This document shows, in pieces, positions 1 through 9,001 of a DNA stretch of 64,000 bases. Within the stretch, counting starts at the first letter, position 1, and each line of letters starts with the position of its first letter. This DNA is from Blastocladiella emersonii ATCC 22665 (lineage: Eukaryota; Blastocladiomycota; Blastocladiomycetes; Blastocladiales; Blastocladiaceae). The notes beneath the pieces were generated by a model that saw only the letters and a program-made list of their open reading frames with translations, made no database searches and was not told the origin of the DNA. The translations under genes and the position numbers were made by a program. Where the stretch lies: assembly GCA_025594325.1 (NCBI GenBank), contig JANHCV010000003.1:2480001-2544000 (forward strand), read 5' to 3'.

Positions 1-2
1 CC

Positions 3-122
3 GAGGACGGGGATGCCGCGGCCAAGGACGGTAGTCGCGCTGAAGCCCGCTGGATGTGGCGCGCGGCGGTGATGGTCGCCGTGGTCGCTGTGTCGCTCGT
101 TGTGGCTGCGCAGGTTGTGTAA
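3..122 (+). CDS. C-terminal end of a membrane-anchored protein (5' end outside window)
   Basis: Frame 3 is open from the window edge to a TAA at 120-122. The 39 residues end in a strongly hydrophobic stretch (RAAVMVAVVAVSLVVAAQVV) directly before the stop, preceded by charged residues (EDGDAAAKDGSRAEAR). This is the layout of a tail-anchored or single-pass membrane protein with almost no residues after the membrane helix. Third codon positions are mostly G or C, as in the confident genes. The family cannot be named from this fragment. Confidence 0.5.
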   Translation, partial: EDGDAAAKDGSRAEARWMWRAAVMVAVVAVSLVVAAQVV

Positions 123-476
123 ATACGTTTGCTTATTCAAGTCATTTGCGTTTCCTCCTCCGCTTATTGTTGTTGAGAGGGTCAGCGCGCGTTGCGCCAC
201 TCGCACCGCACGATCGCGTTGGTCACCCACCAGCCACACGCGGTGGCCAGCGTGGGACCGAGTGAAATCGCGGCTGCACTCCGCGGCCCGTCCTCGCTCT
301 CCCACCCGCTCATTTGCTATGTAATTATTTTCCATGCTGCTTACGGGACACCGTGCGGACTCAACTCGGAGGCCTGCGGTCCATCACGCAGCGCCAGTCC
401 CGACTTTGACACGCAAACCTTTGCTCAGCACACCTCGATACCGTTCCCGCATAATTGTCTGCCGACGCGGACCACG
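123..476. other. Intergenic DNA left of the transposon
   Basis: No convincing gene. It holds a near copy of the recurring GCGTTGCGCCAC motif at about 186-200 and an AT-rich patch near 320-335. If the transposon at 484-4193 is removed with one copy of its target duplication, this DNA becomes the immediate upstream region of the Fanzor gene, so it may contain that gene's promoter. Confidence 0.5.
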
Positions 477-483
477 CCCGCAC
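477..483. repeat. Left target-site duplication of DNA transposon
   Basis: CCCGCAC directly outside the left inverted repeat. The same seven bases lie at 4194-4200 directly outside the right inverted repeat. Confidence 0.85.
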
Positions 484-619
484 CCAGGGGCCGGCATCTT
501 CAAAAAGCCACCGGATTGAACCCGACCCGAACGCCCTGCCTGCCACTCCTGTCAACGCGTCCAGTCGCGTCCACCGCGCCGCGCCTCGCCTCGCTCGCTG
601 CTGCTCCTCTCTTGCTCGG
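484..619 (+). repeat. Left terminal inverted repeat
   Basis: Matches the reverse complement of 4057-4193 at roughly 97 percent. It starts at the first base after the target duplication. Confidence 0.9.
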
Positions 620-710
620 AAAGCAGACGCCCACATGATCGCCCATGAATGAAGAAAAAACTTCTTGCAAAACATGAATGCAGCTCGTCCCTCCTTGTTC
701 TGACCACTGG

Positions 711-1415
711 TCACTGCCGGAACTTCTTCGCGCCGTGGATGGCCCGGTTCGGCGGGGCGATGGTGAGGCCCTGCGCGGCGAGCCGGAGGTCGGCCGTGGG
801 GCCAGAGTCGGTCCGCGCACGCTTAGCCTTGCTCGCGGGAACCTCGCGCCCCGTATCGATCCCGAGTTGCATCCGGGCGGTCAAATGCGTCTGTATCGCG
901 CGGTAGTGCTTCGAGCCGGGCCCGTTCTCGCTCGTGGCCTTGAGCGCACGGGACTTGACCTCGTCGACGGGTCGCGGGGACAGATAGAACCTGTTCGAGC
1001 GCCGCCCGCGCTTCCGCGTCGCCGCCGTACCGGTCTGCGGGGGGCTGGTTCTCGCTCTGCGCGGTGGTTACGGGCTCGTCCTCATCCATCGACTCGTCCT
1101 CGTCGTGGTCCTGGACCGATCCGGGCTCGTGCTCGCGCATGACGACGTCGTTGTCAGACTTGCTGCCCGCCACGTACTCCTCGGCGTCCGTGTCGCTGCC
1201 GCCGTCGCCCTCCCCGTACGACATGGGCATTAGCGGCGCGCTGACACCGTATGCTGCGGGGGCGGACGTGCCACCGTGCACGCAGGCCGCGGCTTGTCGT
1301 CCTCCTCTGTCGGCGCGTTGGCGCACAGGAACCAGAGCTCGCCGTCCTTCTCGGTCAGCTTGGGGTCGCACAGGTTGCCGAAATCGTCGACGTAGACAGA
1401 GGGCTCGTATGCCAT
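711..1415 (-). pseudogene. Transposon-internal coding segment 3 (acidic, NLS-like C-terminus)
   Basis: Read on the minus strand, the segment starts with YEPSVYVDDFGNLCDPKL, passes through a very acidic stretch (DTDAEEYVAG, DEDESMDEDEP) and ends in a basic region (TRKRGRRSNRFYLSP, KAKRARTDS) with a TGA at 711-713. At least two frame changes are needed to read it through: one near 1300 and one at a run of six C near 1036. The basic end could bind DNA or act as a nuclear localisation signal. No family is recognised. The position inside the inverted repeats makes it a transposon gene. Confidence 0.5.
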
Positions 1416-1549
1416 GTTGCTGTACCCGGACTCGCAGGCCGCCGCGTGAGTTGCAGCATCGCTAACCGCGAGCTCGCTGGCCGCTCCTCGGCCCGCTCGC
1501 CGTCACGTCAGCTCGCGTAGCTGGAGCGACGGCTCTGCACGAGCGTCGT

Positions 1550-3248
1550 TTACCTGAGCTCCTCGGCCGTTGCGAGGTTTTGTCGCTTCAGTTCATCTTG
1601 CTTTGCCACCATGATCGCAATGTCGGTCGCTGCGCTGAGCCGGATCCCGCGGCCGTTGCGCCTGCCAATCGTCTTGACCGACGAAAAGTAGCCCTCGACC
1701 GCGTTGGTGCTGTACGCGCGCAGGTTGGCCCACAGCTGCTTGTTCTCGTTGACCGTGCCTATGCCCGGAGCCATGTTGATGAGGAACTCGACCGACTCGA
1801 TCATCATCATATACCCGACCGACGTGTCAAAGTTGAGCCCGGTCTCGCCGTCGCGCTCCTCCTCGGTCGGTCTGGGTGACCCCTCCGCCGCCGCCCCGGA
1901 CTTTCAGCACATCCGCGTTGTCCTTGAGCGCGTTGATCACGTCGGGCTGGATCAGGCGCATCGCCTCAGCCTCGTTCTGCGTGTTGCGCTTCTCCCATTT
2001 GCTGTTGTACGGACCGCCCGGATGGAAGATCTCGAGGCGGCGCAGCACGCTGCGTTCACCATCGACCCGCTTAAGTAGCGCTGGATCGAGCGTCGCGCGC
2101 ACCTCGGTGGGGATCGTGGGCACGGGCGCCGTCGCGTCGCACGTCGCAGCGAACCACTGCGGAACCGCGCGTTTCGCAAGGTGTGAGTGGTCGATGAGTG
2201 GGATGAAGGCGCGGCGTACCCTCGGGACCAAGGCCCGAATTGCCCCAGTAGCCGCCGCGGATGTTGGCTCCCTCGCGGGCGAGTATATCCATCATCGCAT
2301 CGGCCAGCAGCTCGACGACGAGCTCGCGCACTTTCGCCAGCTTGCTGATCTCCGTCGGTACCCCGGTGTTCTTGCCCGGGCGCAGCGAGTGCTTGAGCGA
2401 GGACACGCGACTTGTGCTCGATGCAGGCGGGACTCGGCCGTGGTGCGCTCGCGCCGTCGCCATGGTCATAAGCAGCGCCTGCGCGATGGCGGCCTCGAAC
2501 TCGGCGACCTTCTCGCCAAACGACGAAGTTGTGTCGAAACCGTTGACGGGCGACACGGCGGGCAGCGCAACATCAGGAGATGGGGTCGGGTTGGGTCGGC
2601 CGCCCGCGCCAATTGGATGGAGCATGGACAGCTTGGCCGTCTCGAAGTTGGGCCGAGCCAGGACAAGAAACCGTATCATCTCGGGCAGGGAGAGGACCTT
2701 GAGAGCCCCCGACCGCAGCTTCATTGCATTCAGGACCGCCCAACACTGCTTGGCAAGTCGGGACGGTGTAGTTAGCGAGAGTAGTCCGAGTCCATGTGGC
2801 CCAGACATGATGCCGGCCGCAGCGGCCGCGGGGTCGTCACTGAGCTTCAGGCCCACGTGCGAGAGTTGGAGCGGCGTTTCGCCCTTGAGGATGCGCTGGT
2901 GTGCGACCGAATCCGTGTAGTTCACCTCGATGAAGCTCGAAAACGCGCCGTCGTAACTATACAACACGAGAATTACGTGTGAGTGAGCATCCAGCGCGGC
3001 AGCAAGGTGAACGCGGTGAGGCTGCACCCGTGCGAGTTGACGATCAGGCCGCGATTCCTGCACTCGATGTCGAGGTCCTGCAGCATCGAGAGCGTCGCCT
3101 CGTTGGGCTGCGTGCTGTACACGAGTAGCGGAGACGCGCTGCGCCACAGCGTGACCTGTGATTGACTCTGCGTCGTGGCTGCGCCACATCTCTCATCCCC
3201 GTCCGCCTCGCCTTTCGACGGGTTTCGCGTGGAGGAGACTGGAAGCAC
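1550..3248 (-). pseudogene. Transposon-internal coding segment 2 (likely transposase, frameshifted)
   Basis: Pieces in three frames on the minus strand read as one degenerate protein. The 5' piece contains DLDIECRNRGLIVNSHGCSL. The middle runs through IRFLVLARPNFETAKLSM and ILAREGANIRGGYWGNSGLG. The next piece contains LDPALLKRVDGERSVLRR and EIFHPGGPYNSKWEK. The last holds WANLRAYSTNAVEGYFSSVK and ends in a stop at 1550. Frame changes occur near 2960, 2230 and 1840. The NAVEGYFSSVK block with the following basic, Gly/Asn-rich stretch is the only transposase-like motif. Catalytic acidic residues cannot be assigned by eye. The position between intact inverted repeats is the main support. Confidence 0.5.
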
Positions 3249-3404
3249 AGCGAGACCGACTGTTCTTGTACACAGAAAGCCGGTTTATATGGATATGTTA
3301 CACAACACAAGCACGCGCCGCCGTCACACACGCTCCCTCCTTCGGCGGCTCTTGACCACGCTTGGCCGCCAAACCAGCCTGCCGGGCGAGCCGAGGACGA
3401 GCAC

Positions 3405-3930
3405 TTAGGCCACGCCATCATTGTCGCTCCCCCAGTCGTCTTCATCCGCGTTGTTGCCCAAGTCGTACGTCCTCCTCGCCGTTTGACGCGGAGTCGGCCG
3501 TCTCCTCCTCCTCCCCGAGCTGCATGAGCTCAATCTCAGTGAGGTACCCATGGAACTGGTGCAATTAGTCGGTGGTGTCCTCCATGGCAAACTCGAAGCA
3601 CTCCTCGTGCAACGCCGCGCCCCAGTCTTCGCGCGCGTAGTCGATGGTTGCAAACCCGCGGGCGCGCACCGCCTCGATCATCACGTTGATGCACGCCCGC
3701 GCCTCGGGGTCGTGCAGTGCGGGGCGCGCCGAATCGAGAGTGTTCACATCCTCGTGCATGCCCCACTTGGCGAGGCTGACGATCAGGTTCGCGCGGCCGA
3801 TGGGCCCTGCAGGTCGTGGGAGCGCACAAGGTACAAATCCTCGCTGCGAACCTGCAGCAGGTACTGATAGTTTTTTTTCAAGTCAGAAAGTTGTATGTTT
3901 GCTTCATCATGTTCTTCACCGAGTGCATGG
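3405..3930 (-). pseudogene. Transposon-internal coding segment 1 (acidic C-terminus)
   Basis: Minus-strand frames read LSDLKKNYQYLLQVRSEDL, then LIVSLAKWGMHEDVNTL, EDWGAALHEECFEFAMED, a stop, LHQFHGYLTEIELMQLG and finally NADEDDWGSDNDGVA with a stop at 3405. Two frame changes and one in-frame stop are needed. The segment is about 170 residues and has no recognised domain. It lies at the 5' side of the presumed transposase, so it could be its first exon or a separate accessory gene. Confidence 0.4.
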
Positions 3931-4056
3931 GGGCGGGGAGAGTGAGAGTAAGAGCTCGAGCAAGCGACGGCGGGCCACTTGAAGCATTGGGCGGCCGATG
4001 CCCGCTGTGGCGATGACGTTGCCCATAGTCGGAGATGGCTTCATGATCATCATTTT

Positions 4057-4193
4057 CCAGAGCAAGAGAGGATCAGCAGCGAGCGAGGCGAGGCGCGGCG
4101 CGGTGGACGCGACTGGATGCTTTGACAGGAGTGGCAGGCAGGGCGTTCGGGTCGGGTTCAATCCGGTGGCTTTTTGAAGATGCCGGCCCCTGG
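4057..4193 (-). repeat. Right terminal inverted repeat
   Basis: Inverted copy of 484-619, ending CCCCTGG. The right target duplication begins at the next base. Confidence 0.9.
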
Positions 4194-4200
4194 CCCGCAC
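4194..4200. repeat. Right target-site duplication of DNA transposon
   Basis: CCCGCAC, identical to 477-483. Confidence 0.85.
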
Positions 4201-4217
4201 CGTCGCCGGATCGCTAC

Positions 4218-5875
4218 ATGTCAGCGACGGTGCGTCTCATGGTCCTCGGGCGTCGCGCTGAGGCCGATCACCAAGCTGGTCAACTCGCCGCTCGACTTCA
4301 TCCACCTCATCCTGTCCCTCAACTCGACCTGTCGCACCGCTTCTTTTCATTCGACCTCGAGGCGCTGTCCTACGTCCTCGGTACCGAGGTCCTCAACGCC
4401 GACGGCACGCAGCTCACCCACAAGGTCAACGGCGTACCTGTCGCGCCCAAGGGTTCGTCCGACCTCGAGCGCGCCCGCTCCGACCTCGCCTACTGGACGG
4501 CGCTGCTCGACCTGTACGCGGCTTCGTCGATCCGCGCATCCCGCGGCGCGACGGCCCCGGCGGCCCGCACATCAACCAATTCCAGGGCCGCATCTCGACC
4601 GACGGCCATGTCGTTCGCGTGTACCTGTACAAGGGCGGCATCCGGCCAAGGGCGGACACGGTCGGGGGCGGCGGTGACGAGGAGGAGGACGAGGAGGGCG
4701 CCGGCGGCAACACGGTCAAGAAGGTTGCTGGCAAGAAGAAGGCCGGGACCAAGACCACCACCACGGCCACCACGGGCGGGCGTCAAGGGCGTCGCTCCAG
4801 GGACAAGTTCGACAAGACGTCCGCGGGCGTCTCGGTCGACGGCGCGGGCGGCCTCACACTCGACCAGGTGCTCGCCGAGGCCGACAAGCTCGCGCCCCAT
4901 GGCTCGGTCCAGGTCCCGATCCCGGGCGGCCGTGACAAGATCGAGTCGCACAAGAAGAAGATTGTCGTCCGCTACGGCCAGCCCATGTTCGTCATCGACG
5001 CCGGCGTGCGCGACTTCCTCACCGGCTTCCTCGTGCCGTTCGAGCTCGCGCGCCTGTTCCGACGGCTCCAGTACCTCGCGTACTTGGCGGCTGAGGGCGG
5101 CGACGGCCCGTGGTCCGAGGTGCTCAAGGCGTACATTCGGTCGGCGATCTCGCGCGTTGTCCTGACTCGGCCGCTGTTCCGGTCGCTGTCGAGTCGCGAG
5201 TTCCACCACCACGTCGGCACCGACCAGGCCCGCGAGCAGCGCAAGGCGTCGCGCGTCAAGGCGGGCCTCGTACCAGGCGATGCAGCGCACTCGTGCGTTG
5301 CCGGCGACCACCGCGCGGTCGCTCGGGTCGCCACCAAGTACATGGAGGCCAAGGTCGAGGAGAGCTGCAGCCACGGCGTGTGCAGCACCAAGTTCACCAA
5401 CGAGGGCCGCCGCAAGGCGTACTGGGCCGACCTCGCCCGCGCGCTGCGCGGCCACGTCGTGCTCATCGGCCGCAACTTCTCGGGCTTCGGCATGATCTCG
5501 GCGGCCGACAAGGGCCCCGTGGTCGAGATGGTCAAGGAGCTGCGCTCGCGCGGCGTCACCGTGTACGCCGTCGACGAGAACTTCTCGAGCAAGTGGTGCG
5601 CCGCGTGCGCCATGGCCAACCCCGCCGCCGCCAAGGCCGACAAGACCAACCTGCTCGGCAAGAAGAACAAGAAGGTGTACCAGACGCGCGCGTGCCGTCG
5701 CTGCGGCGTCCGCGTGCAGCGCGACCGCAACGCGGCCGTCAACATCCTCTCGTTCGCCATCAAGCAGCTCGTCTTCGAGGACCAGGCCAAGGACGCGGAC
5801 GGCAACCCGCTGCCCGCCGCCCGCCCCAAGCACCGCTACCACCGCAAGCGCCGCACCACGCCCACGGTCGAGTAG
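4218..5875 (+). CDS. Fanzor: eukaryotic TnpB-family RNA-guided nuclease, N-terminal half frameshifted
   Basis: The intact part runs from about 4502 to the TAG ending at 5875; the first Met in that frame is at 4619 (418 residues). Counting from it: RuvC-I is FVIDAGVRD with Asp127; the RuvC-II strand is HVVLIGRNFSGFG; a zinc finger has WCAAC (Cys327/330) and ACRRCG (Cys359/362); RuvC-III is RDRNAAVNIL with Asp369. CxxC-CxxCG followed by RDxNAAxNI is diagnostic of TnpB and Fanzor proteins. As in Fanzors, the usual RuvC-II Glu is absent and a Glu lies in VDENFSSKWC (Glu320). An upstream Lys/Gly-rich stretch (about 4725-4815) may be a linker. N-terminal pieces (PITKLVNSPLDFIHLILS; FFSFDLEALSYVLGTEV) are in other frames, with changes near 4250, 4325 and 4520. 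The start is therefore uncertain. These proteins cut DNA guided by a short RNA encoded beside the gene. Confidence 0.8.
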
Positions 5876-6500
5876 TGCAAGCCGTCCTTACCCTCCTTCC
5901 CTCACCATCCACCAGCTGGGTTGGAGCGTGTGACACGCATCGTGTCCGCACGTCCGTGCTTCCCTTGCCAAGACCACGAGCACGCGCTGTGCTTAGGAGT
6001 CAGCGGCGGGGCGGTGGCTCGAATAGTAGCAAGCGAGCTCAGCTGCGAGGTGCCCTTGCCCTGCTGGGCCGGGTGACCCTCGTTCGGCCGCATCGTCGGC
6101 CGGTGCACTTTACCTCCAATTTTTGTTGTTTGATTGTAAATATGCATAGGCTGCGGGAATGAAACTGTGAAACTGAAATATGAAATAGAGCGAGAGCGGC
6201 TCGTCGTCGAAATCGCGACCACCAAGTGCGAGGAGTTTGACGATGGCGAGGCCAACGTCCTTGCCAACAGCTTGGAACCAGCTCGGGGACATGTGCGCGC
6301 AGCAGCAAACCGCGCATTTCTTAGAGCGAGAACACAGGCAAAAGCAGGCACTTTTTGAACAGGAAGAAGTTCTTATTTTTCTTAGCCCTTGGCAACGCCG
6401 CCATCCGGTGCCGCGAGCGGGCGATTCCGCCGCCAGCTCGCGCGCGCGCGAGATTAGGTCGGTCATGAGGATCCGAAACATGATGATCGCGGATCGATCG
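5876..6500. other. Fanzor 3' flank; no gene seen, candidate guide-RNA region
   Basis: No coding signal. A perfect 6-bp stem (GACACG-CAT-CGTGTC, 5932-5946) lies 57 nt after the Fanzor stop. In characterised Fanzor loci the guide RNA comes from sequence next to the gene, so this is the place to look. An AT-rich patch at 6115-6145 may mark transcript ends. Confidence 0.3.
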
Positions 6501-6764
6501 CGCGCACCGGGTCGCGCTTCCGCTGCTGCACCACTCGCGCGGGTAGGGTCCCTCCTCGAGCAGGGCCACCCGCCCGCACGCGCGCCCACCCCGCCCACCC
6601 CGCCGCCCGCGACCCGCACAGCCAGCGGCAGCGACCGCACACGCAACGGCGGCGGCCGCCCCGAAGATGGCGCGCCTTGCGCGAGCGGACCGCTCGCGCG
6701 GTTGTTGAGGACGACGGCGGCGATGATCGCGACCTGGACCAGGACGTGTTGGTGCGGACGGCGT

Positions 6765-7250
6765 GCTAGAGGAAGATGGGCGAGGAGAGCGGTGAGTCGG
6801 CGATCCGAAGAGCGAGCTTGCGCGAGTAGATGGGGACGTACGTCAAGGATCACGAGCGGGTCGAGCGAGCTGGGACAGACGAGCGACGTGTCGCGGCGCG
6901 GCAGCCATCTACACGCAAAGGAGAACGCGATCCGTTAGCCGGTGGTCGTGGCGAGCGAGCGGTCGGCGGCGGGGCAGCGTACCGTGAAGAACGCCTGGCG
7001 CGAGCGCGCACGGTTGCGAGGGAGTCCTGCGGCGACGTCTACATGGTTGGTGGTCAGCACGCGTGGCCGCCGTTTGGGACTCCATGAGGGCATGTACCAC
7101 TCGAGCATCGTGGTGGGCGAGGGCGAGGTGAAGAGCGCGAGATGGGTGAGGGCCGCGGTCGGCTTTTATGTCCGTGGCCAGCGACCGAGGCGGGCAGCGG
7201 GGCGCGGTGGGGCGCGGCGACCACCGCGGCCGTGCGCACGGATTTCGCAA
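6765..7250 (-). CDS. Possible multi-exon minus-strand gene, function unknown
   Basis: Three consecutive GT-AG introns can be placed so that frame is kept: 7039-7097, 6909-6982 and 6766-6841, with donors GTACAT, GTACGC and GTACGT and acceptors ending TAG. The spliced peptide reads LALAHHDARV, TSPQDSLATVRARARRSS, WLPRRDTSLVCPSSLDPL. After the last intron the frame is less gene-like, and an alternative frame there (HVLVQVAIIAAVVLNNRAS) has better third-position GC. Start and end are not fixed. A TATA-like CATAAAAG lies near 7164-7171 on this strand. There is no recognisable domain. The splice pattern is the only argument. Confidence 0.3.
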
Positions 7251-7532
7251 AGGACCGGCGAAGGACCCTGGGCAAGCGGGCCGTGTTGCGTCATCGTGAC
7301 GTGAAGGAGCAGGGCACCCGAAGTCGCGCGCGCGCTCGCGCTCAAGCTGCCGCCGCGCCAGCCCGCGGGCGTTTCAGGCCGCGCCGCCTCGCGCAATTCA
7401 CGCGCGAGGCCGCCGCTGCGCACGCTAGGCACCTCAAAGGATATGGGCGGCCTTTCTCCGCCTTGCTCCGCCGCACGCGCCGCGGCGGCAGCGCTTCGCC
7501 CAGGCAGCTCCCCCTCAGTTTTCTTAAGATTC
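7251..7532. other. Non-coding gap
   Basis: Low-complexity CG-rich DNA; nothing supported. Confidence 0.4.
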
Positions 7533-8597
7533 TTAGCTAAGAAAAGGGCCATCTGCTGCTGTGTGCGAACTGGCGAAGGCTTGCTCGATGCTCCATTGCA
7601 GCCGCACACGGAGCTCGCGGATACCCTCGAGGCGCAGGTCAAAATCTTCGATCGACCAAAACTTGTCCTTGGCGGCCGCGTCGAGAGATGCGCGCAAGTC
7701 TAGAATCCCAGCCCGGTACGGAGTCGACGGCGGTTTCCCGCGAAGCCCGAGCTTCGGCGTGGACTCTGGATCAGAGATGACGGCGGTGTGAAGTACCACC
7801 GCGCGCCGCGCGGCGTACATTTCGACGACGAAAGCGTGAGTGCGACGGGATGCCATACCAAAAGCAATAAGCTGCATCGGCATCGAGACGAGAGGCTTGG
7901 AATGCGACGACCACGATGGGACGAGAATAGAAAGGATGTCGAACATGACATCGTCCGAGATTTGCGAGAAGAGAAGCGACGACCGTTCGGTCGGCGGCGC
8001 GATCTGCTGGCCGAGCGGGTCGAGGCTGTCCTTGAGAATGACAGGCTTTTCGACGATGCGCTGGCAGGCACCAGGCGGCGGGGGCGCGGGCGCGGGAGGA
8101 GGGCTCGTGAGCGGTTTGACAAACTTGCGAGGACCACCGAAATTAAGGCCTGCTGCAAGGGTTGCGGGAATCATGCCTCCTCCCGACGATCGAGATTCAG
8201 TCGGGCTTGGCGGAACCGGCGTTGGATTCGGCGCGGAAGGGTCCAGTGGTCTGAGGACCTTACGTTTGCGCTCTGGGGCACGCGGTGAGATGAGATGCTG
8301 AGCGCTTGAGCCAACGATTTGAAAAGAAGAAGAAGTATCGGCGTGGCCGGGTTGAAGCGTCGTTGGGGTGGGGTTTGAGGGAGTCGACGAAGTCGCGCAG
8401 TCCGCTTGCGCCGCAGTATCCTGGTCCGAGTTCGTATCGAGAGCTCGCGTGGTAGGAGTCGATACATGGGTGTCATTGACCGAAGGAGGATTGGGGGAAT
8501 CCGAGGCCAACGACGCGGGACGCCGCGAAGTGACGCGGTGCCAGGCATCCCGCGCCATGTCGCGGAGTGACTTGCGCCCGGTAGGTTTATGCTTCAT
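7533..8597 (-). CDS. F-box-like family protein, C-terminally truncated paralogue
   Basis: 354 residues. The N-terminal third is low-complexity Ser/Thr/Pro. Near residue 215 a conserved block starts (SSLLFSQISDDVMFDILSIL) that matches the block SALLFQQLPNDLMFDILDLL in the next gene upstream. It resembles the LPxE/LPxDLxxxI pattern of F-box helices. Homology continues through VPSWSSHSKPLVSMP and RRAVVLHTAVI to GIRELRVRL, then stops. The paralogue has about 320 more residues, so this copy has lost its C-terminal repeat region; it ends at a TAA in TTAGCTAA. F-box proteins usually recruit substrates to SCF ubiquitin ligases; that role is inferred. The gene could be a pseudogene or a shortened form. 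Confidence 0.65.
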   Translation of the reverse strand: MKHKPTGRKSLRDMARDAWHRVTSRRPASLASDSPNPPSVNDTHVSTPTTRALDTNSDQDTAAQADCATSSTPSNPTPTTLQPGHADTSSSFQIVGSSAQHLISPRAPERKRKVLRPLDPSAPNPTPVPPSPTESRSSGGGMIPATLAAGLNFGGPRKFVKPLTSPPPAPAPPPPGACQRIVEKPVILKDSLDPLGQQIAPPTERSSLLFSQISDDVMFDILSILVPSWSSHSKPLVSMPMQLIAFGMASRRTHAFVVEMYAARRAVVLHTAVISDPESTPKLGLRGKPPSTPYRAGILDLRASLDAAAKDKFWSIEDFDLRLEGIRELRVRLQWSIEQAFASSHTAADGPFLS

Positions 8598-9001
8598 GGT
8601 AGTCAGTGCTGCAAGTGTGCTGCTCGTATCAATTCATGCGAAGCGTCGGTTGCGGGGAGCGCGCGAGAGAGAGAAGGAAGCGACGCGTCCGGCCGGGCGG
8701 ATGCGCGCGTGGGAAAGTGCGACGTGAGACGCGTGCACGACGCGTTGCGCCACACCGCCGTGTCTCCGCTTCACCACGACTATCGAGCCGATCAGGAGAA
8801 ACCTTTCTCAGTTCCGATAAATGGTTGACTGATCCTTCCCTACGCGATTGTGAGTCGTCAGGTATGGAGATCAGCTCTTCGAGATCACACTTCAATCACG
8901 AGAAACGCGGAAACCGAACAGCCTATTATTATTACTCTCTCTCTCTCGCAGAAATGGCAGCACGATAACACAAAGCTGAATATACATTCAGAGTATCCGG
9001 C
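8598..9001. other. Gap between tandem F-box-like genes
   Basis: Contains one perfect GACGCGTTGCGCCAC motif (8739-8753) and a TTA/CT microsatellite (about 8922-8950). No gene seen. Confidence 0.6.

Larger units (their letters stand above)
484..4193 (-). mobile_element. DNA transposon relic with 136-bp terminal inverted repeats
   Basis: A 3710-bp element bounded by inverted repeats at 484-619 and 4057-4193. The repeats both begin CCAGGGGCCGGCATCTTC and differ at about three bases plus one indel. They are flanked by a 7-bp direct duplication (CCCGCAC). Three frameshifted coding segments lie inside, all on the minus strand. The segment near 1600-1700 has an STNAVEGYFSSVK motif followed by GRRNGRG, which faintly recalls the C-terminal part of P-element/THAP9-type transposases; that placement is weak. 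The CAGGGG start also recalls hAT elements, which usually make 8-bp duplications. The superfamily is therefore open. The element is inactive as it stands because its reading frames are broken. Confidence 0.85.

Noticed and set aside
4150-4180. GGGTTCAATCC in the inverted repeat, resembling a tRNA B box
   Set aside because: One base short of the consensus spacing, no A box and no cloverleaf; present in both repeats as part of the transposon end.
4490-5842. 450-residue minus-strand open frame
   Set aside because: Antisense to the Fanzor, whose zinc-finger and RuvC motifs show the plus strand is coding.
6110-6853. 247-residue minus-strand frame near the Fanzor
   Set aside because: Composition is not gene-like over most of its length; only its first part overlaps a possible spliced gene.
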